From the NCBI GenBank assembly GCA_013151315.1, contig JAADIN010000059.1:1-7242 (forward strand): 7,242 nt of DNA, written 5' to 3'. Numbering within the stretch: the stretch's first letter is position 1; each line of letters starts with the position of its first letter. A model generated the notes under the pieces. That model was not told the DNA's origin and did no database searches. It saw only the letters and a program-made list of their open reading frames with translations. The stretch is from Planctomycetota bacterium. Its GTDB lineage: Bacteria > Planctomycetota > Planctomycetia > Pirellulales > Lacipirellulaceae. Shown here piece after piece: positions 5,187-7,242 of the stretch. Position numbers and translations under genes: made by a program.

Positions 5187-5903
5187 TCAGTTCAAGCTAA
5201 AGGGTGGCAGATAGTTGGCCAGCGACTTGGCGACACGCTTGGGATCGATCTTGGGCACTGCTTCCATCGCGTCGAGCAACATCCAGGCTCGCTGGTCGAT
5301 ATCACTTTCGCCGAGCAGATCGCACTTCAGTTGATACTCCAGAGGCAGGGCAAAGCTGACGAGGTCGGTCAGCGCGCCGAGCGGGATTTCCGCGGAAAGC
5401 AAGCTGAGAATCGGTGGATTGGCCATCTGGCCTTCGGGGAGACTTTCCTGGAACTTCTTGGCGAGCGCGATTTGAAGTCCTGGCCGCTGGTCATCGACTT
5501 CCGTTTCACAGCAATCGTCGAGCAAAGTGACATTTGCCTCTCGAAACGATCGGTGCGGCGGGAGTTCGCTTTCGATCCGCACCCTTCGCATCCCGAGTAG
5601 CAAAAGGTTGTACTCGCCATTGCCGGCCCGTTGGTGAGTCACGACCTTCCCGAGGCAGGCGTATGGAAGGACGGGGGGCCGGCCGTCATAGTCGCCTTCC
5701 CAGCCGGGAGCGAGGAGACTCATCGCGATCAGGCCATCGTGATCGAGGGCCTCGTTCAGCAAGTCGCGATAACGAGATTCGTAGACATGCAGCGGTTGCA
5801 TGACATGCGGAAACATGACCAAGTCGGGAAGCGGAAACAACCGCACGGTGCCGGTGAAACGAGTTTCGTCGAACCGAAGATCTTCGGCGTTCCAAGGAAG
5901 CAT
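5187..5903 (-). CDS. Lon N-terminal (substrate-binding) domain protein
   Basis: A 238-residue protein matching the stand-alone LON-substrate-binding domain family (PF02190-type), which has the N-terminal PUA-like fold of Lon protease without the AAA+ and protease parts. The family start is recognisable in RLFPLPDLVMFPHVMQPLHV (21-40), followed by YESRYRDLL. The middle holds CLGKV (83-87) and GEYNLLLLGMRRVRI (96-110), the usual beta-barrel strands; residues about 141-234 are the helical C-terminal part. No Walker A motif or Ser-Lys catalytic dyad is present, so it is not itself a protease. Its function is unknown; peptide or protein binding is inferred from Lon. ATG 5903 is chosen over a TTG at 5924 because it starts seven residues before conserved sequence and has a -10-like TAGAAT just upstream. 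It follows the DUF309 gene by 70 bases. Confidence 0.88.
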   Translation of the reverse strand: MLPWNAEDLRFDETRFTGTVRLFPLPDLVMFPHVMQPLHVYESRYRDLLNEALDHDGLIAMSLLAPGWEGDYDGRPPVLPYACLGKVVTHQRAGNGEYNLLLLGMRRVRIESELPPHRSFREANVTLLDDCCETEVDDQRPGLQIALAKKFQESLPEGQMANPPILSLLSAEIPLGALTDLVSFALPLEYQLKCDLLGESDIDQRAWMLLDAMEAVPKIDPKRVAKSLANYLPPFSLN

Positions 5904-5908
5904 GGGGG

Positions 5909-5914
5909 ATTCTA
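5909..5914 (-). promoter_or_regulatory. -10-like TAGAAT directly before the Lon-domain gene
   Basis: TAGAAT (five of six matches to TATAAT) is followed by ccccc and then the ATG. A transcript starting at the usual distance would begin at or within a base or two of the start codon, giving a leaderless mRNA. No good -35 is seen 17 bases upstream. Confidence 0.35.
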
Positions 5915-5973
5915 CCAGAGGCAAGATGAATTAGAATTAAGAGAGGTCAAAAAACGCTTGCGTCTTCGCGGCA

Positions 5974-6357
5974 CTAGTCCAGGTGGATTTCAGGAATTAA
6001 CTCAGGATCGATCTCGGTACCCGGGGTTGGCTCGTCGCCTGCGAGCACTTCGGCAAAGCATTGCTGGTATTGGTCGAAGAATTTTTCTAAGTCGAGCCCT
6101 TCGTAGATCGGAGCGTACGAAGCAAGATGTCCCCGGCTGGTCAAATAGACTTTTTTTGCACCCCGAAGGTTTCCGTTTCCGAAATGGTGCAGCGCGACGG
6201 CCGCTTGAATGAGTCCTTGGTAGAACTTGCGTCCCTCGCCCCGATACTCGGTCCACAGCTCTTCCCAAGTCTCGTGGGCTTCAAAAAACTCACAAACATT
6301 AAAATATTCAATACCCTTGAGGTAGAGGGGGTCGTACTGAGGGTCGTTGTTTTCCAT
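5974..6357 (-). CDS. DUF309 family protein
   Basis: A 127-residue cytosolic protein of unknown function, fitting the small all-helical DUF309 family in length and motifs. The hallmark is FFEAHETWEELW (24-35), with conserved His and Glu in a helix, followed by FYQGLIQAAVALHHFGNGN (45-63) and RGAKKVY. The clustered His, Glu and Tyr residues suggest a metal or ligand site, but no activity is established. The C-terminus is acidic (EIDPELIPEIHLD). The start is an ATG with no Shine-Dalgarno, preceded eight bases upstream by a perfect TATAAT. It is the first gene of the minus-strand run leading to folE. Confidence 0.9.
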   Translation of the reverse strand: MENNDPQYDPLYLKGIEYFNVCEFFEAHETWEELWTEYRGEGRKFYQGLIQAAVALHHFGNGNLRGAKKVYLTSRGHLASYAPIYEGLDLEKFFDQYQQCFAEVLAGDEPTPGTEIDPELIPEIHLD

Positions 6358-6365
6358 CTGCGGGG

Positions 6366-6371
6366 ATTATA
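6366..6371 (-). promoter_or_regulatory. Perfect TATAAT -10 box before the DUF309 gene
   Basis: TATAAT lies eight bases before the ATG, so transcription would start about at the start codon (leaderless or nearly so). No consensus -35 is present at 16-18 bases; TTGGAC occurs but only 12 bases away. A near-perfect dyad (6376-6395) fills the spacer and -35 area. Confidence 0.5.
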
Positions 6372-6444
6372 GGCACTGGCTTGGTCCAAGGCCAGCGAGG
6401 GGAGCAAACAGCCGCCCTCGTTAGCGTACCATTTAGTTCTGTAA

Positions 6445-6481
6445 AATCGCCCTGGCGTCTTCCGCCGCCCCCAGGGCGATT
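6445..6481. terminator. Hairpin upstream of the tRNA, terminator-like on the minus strand
   Basis: aatcgccctgg (6445-6455) and ccagggcgatt (6471-6481) are exact reverse complements, giving an 11-bp stem with a 15-base loop. On the minus strand the stem is followed by a short T-run (ttttac), so it would stop leftward transcription coming from the tRNA side toward the DUF309 gene. The loop is long and the T-run short; a structural repeat is the alternative. Confidence 0.4.
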
Positions 6482-6489
6482 AACGCCTC

Positions 6490-6518
6490 TTGTTGCCATT
6501 TGGTGCGTAGGATAGCAT
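6490..6518 (+). promoter_or_regulatory. Candidate promoter of tRNA-Asn
   Basis: TTGTTG (6490-6495) and TAGCAT (6513-6518) are separated by exactly 17 bases. Transcription would start near 6525, about 11 bases before the mature tRNA end. The matches to consensus are partial (three and four of six). Confidence 0.35.
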
Positions 6519-6535
6519 GGTTGCTGGTCCGATAT

Positions 6536-6608
6536 TCCTCGGTAGCTCAGTTGGTAGAGCAGGCGGCTGTTAACCGCCTTGTCGCAAGTTCGAGTCTTGC
6601 CCGAGGAG
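6536..6608 (+). tRNA. tRNA-Asn (anticodon GTT)
   Basis: A complete cloverleaf of 73 bases, reading asparagine codons AAC and AAU. The acceptor stem tcctcgg / ccgagga is perfect. The D-stem is gctc/gagc with loop agttggta. The anticodon stem ggcgg/ccgcc encloses loop ctgttaa with GTT at 6569-6571. The variable loop is ttgtc, the T-stem gcaag/cttgc with loop ttcgagt, and the discriminator base is G. The 3' CCA is not encoded and must be added by the CCA-adding enzyme. No other tRNA is adjacent. Confidence 0.97.
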
Positions 6609-6819
6609 CTTCAGCGGGTTGAGGCAGGTCAGCCATTGGTGAATTCCCCGTGCGGGTGGATCCACGGGGTTCCCAGCTGTCTCTCTGTCTAAAAGCGGCT
6701 TTCTTGCCCAAAAAGTCCTTTCTTCGCGTTGCCGAAAGGGAGAGGGAAATTTCGCCCCTCATTTTGCCAAATCCCTTGTGGTAGCTGTTTTACCGGTTAT
6801 TCGGACGGTTCACACGGGT

Positions 6820-6840
6820 GGTGCCGTTAATAACGGTACC
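6820..6840. promoter_or_regulatory. Operator-like dyad ggtgccgtta-a-taacggtacc
   Basis: The two ten-base arms pair at nine Watson-Crick positions plus one G-T, around a single central base. The AT-rich centre and GC-rich flanks are typical of a regulator dimer site. A related partial copy, taccggttatt, lies at 6791-6801. It sits about 50 bases upstream of the TTGACA thought to drive the next gene, so it could be an activator or repressor site. No direct evidence of function. Confidence 0.35.
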
Positions 6841-6890
6841 AGGCAGGAGAATCTCTGGAATAAATTTGGTAATCTAGGTTGACTTTTAGA

Positions 6891-6920
6891 TTGACACAGG
6901 ACTGCGACTATGTAGCCTAT
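6891..6920 (+). promoter_or_regulatory. Candidate promoter of the small secreted protein gene
   Basis: A perfect TTGACA at 6891-6896 is preceded 12 bases upstream by TTGACT. The -10 is unclear: TAGCCT (6913-6918, spacer 16) and GCCTAT (6915-6920, spacer 18) are both poor. If real, the transcript would have an untranslated leader of about 145 bases. Confidence 0.3.
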
Positions 6921-7000
6921 AGGTAATGAGGGCAGCCATGGGGCATCTGCTAGTGGCGGGCTGCCAATTTGGGTTCAGGATACCCGCTCTGCATGGAGTT

Positions 7001-7027
7001 CTTCGATTGAGGGGGCCTCGATTGAAG
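7001..7027 (+). promoter_or_regulatory. 12-bp hairpin in the mRNA leader of the secreted protein gene
   Basis: cttcgattgagg (7001-7012) pairs with cctcgattgaag (7016-7027) at all 12 positions, two of them G-U, around a GGG loop. It lies 45 bases before the start codon. A T6 run follows only after 13 bases, so it is not a standard terminator; it may affect mRNA stability or translation. Confidence 0.45.
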
Positions 7028-7072
7028 CTGCTAACCTACCACTTTTTTCTTATTTTTCTGGGAGACACAACT

Positions 7073-7242
7073 ATGAAAAAGCTGTCTGTATTGGTGCCTG
7101 CATTGGCACTGGCTGTGATGATGTCGGCGAGCGCTTTGGCAGAGAATGGTGCCGTGAGCGAAGCCACGATGCAAGAAATGGGTTTGGGCGGGATGCAAGT
7201 CGTCTCGGATCAAGAAGCGATGGCCGTCCGCGGTAAGGGCTT
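7073..7242 (+). CDS. Small secreted protein, 3' end beyond the window
   Basis: The first 56 codons are present; the gene continues past the window end. The start is well supported: ATG followed by AAA AAG, with GGGAG (7060-7064) eight bases upstream. Residues 1-23 form a classic Sec signal peptide: KK at the N-terminus, a hydrophobic core, and a likely signal peptidase I site after SASALA (18-23). The mature part begins ENGAVSEATMQEMG and contains GLGGMQVVSD, then EAMAVRGKG. I have an impression of similar short exported planctomycete proteins with a 'MGL.GM..MSD.E...VRG' region, but can name no family and no function. The motif's likeness to precursor leader peptides (acidic helix, then glycine) is inference and sits oddly behind a Sec signal. 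Confidence 0.72.
   Translation, partial: MKKLSVLVPALALAVMMSASALAENGAVSEATMQEMGLGGMQVVSDQEAMAVRGKG

Larger units (their letters stand above)
6609..7072. other. Gene-free regulatory stretch between tRNA-Asn and the secreted protein
   Basis: These 464 bases show no supported gene; a 71-codon minus-strand frame (6762-6547) is an antisense reading through the tRNA. It contains a seven-bp dyad ccccgtg/cacgggg (6646-6669) with no T-run after it, a ten-bp dyad at 6820-6840, a TTGACA at 6891-6896, a stem ggcagcc/ggctgcc (6931-6937 / 6959-6965) and a strong hairpin at 7001-7027. T-rich DNA (7041-7058) and a ribosome-binding site complete the leader. Confidence 0.5.

Noticed and set aside
6646..6669. 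ccccgtg/cacgggg stem as a tRNA terminator
   Set aside because: Only seven base pairs and no T-run after it; listed only as content of the intergenic stretch.
6547..6762. A 71-codon minus-strand frame
   Set aside because: Its C-terminal part is the reverse complement of tRNA-Asn, a common false protein.
1..7242. CRISPR array, insertion sequence, phage or defence genes
   Set aside because: No regularly spaced repeats, transposase, integrase or effector domains were found on either strand.

Overview
The window looks like a chromosomal segment from a planctomycete, probably of the Pirellulales type. That rests on four things: moderate-to-high GC, start codons that mostly lack a Shine-Dalgarno sequence, intergenic DNA rich in palindromes and 'cacagaggcacagag'-type repeats, and a ribbon-helix-helix protein that I remember as common in that phylum. 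The placement is from pattern memory only; no database was searched.

Layout. Positions 1-598 hold no convincing gene but a mosaic of inverted repeats. An 18-bp exact inverted repeat (183-200 / 331-348) encloses a long hairpin; further hairpins follow at 330-374, 417-495 and 537-591. On the minus strand, 1840-599 encodes an E. coli-type NADP-dependent isocitrate dehydrogenase (icd). A divergent intergenic region follows, then a plus-strand gene (2298-2894) for a ribbon-helix-helix, HicB-antitoxin-like protein with a Pro/Gln/Thr-rich tail. A strong, probably bidirectional terminator (2940-2970) separates it from a minus-strand gene cluster.

The minus-strand cluster, in transcription order, is a DUF309 protein (6357-5974), a Lon-N-terminal-domain protein (5903-5187), GTP cyclohydrolase I folE (5102-4494), a multi-pass membrane protein starting 6 nt after folE (4487-3753), and a small membrane protein with two zinc-ribbon modules (3696-3208). 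A possible 52-residue small ORF (3130-2972) ends against the shared terminator. The first two genes have a -10-like hexamer directly before the ATG and no Shine-Dalgarno, which suggests leaderless transcripts.

The right end holds a plus-strand tRNA-Asn (GTT) at 6536-6608. A 464-base regulatory stretch with several dyads follows, then the 5' part of a small secreted protein (7073 onward) cut by the window end.

Functionally this is mostly housekeeping: the TCA cycle (icd), the first step of folate/pterin synthesis (folE) and translation (tRNA-Asn). They sit beside uncharacterised proteins. I see no clear defence, secretion or biosynthetic system. The items most worth a second look are the repeat mosaic, the split zinc-ribbon membrane protein next to the folE-linked membrane protein, the leaderless-type promoters, and the small secreted protein with its structured leader.
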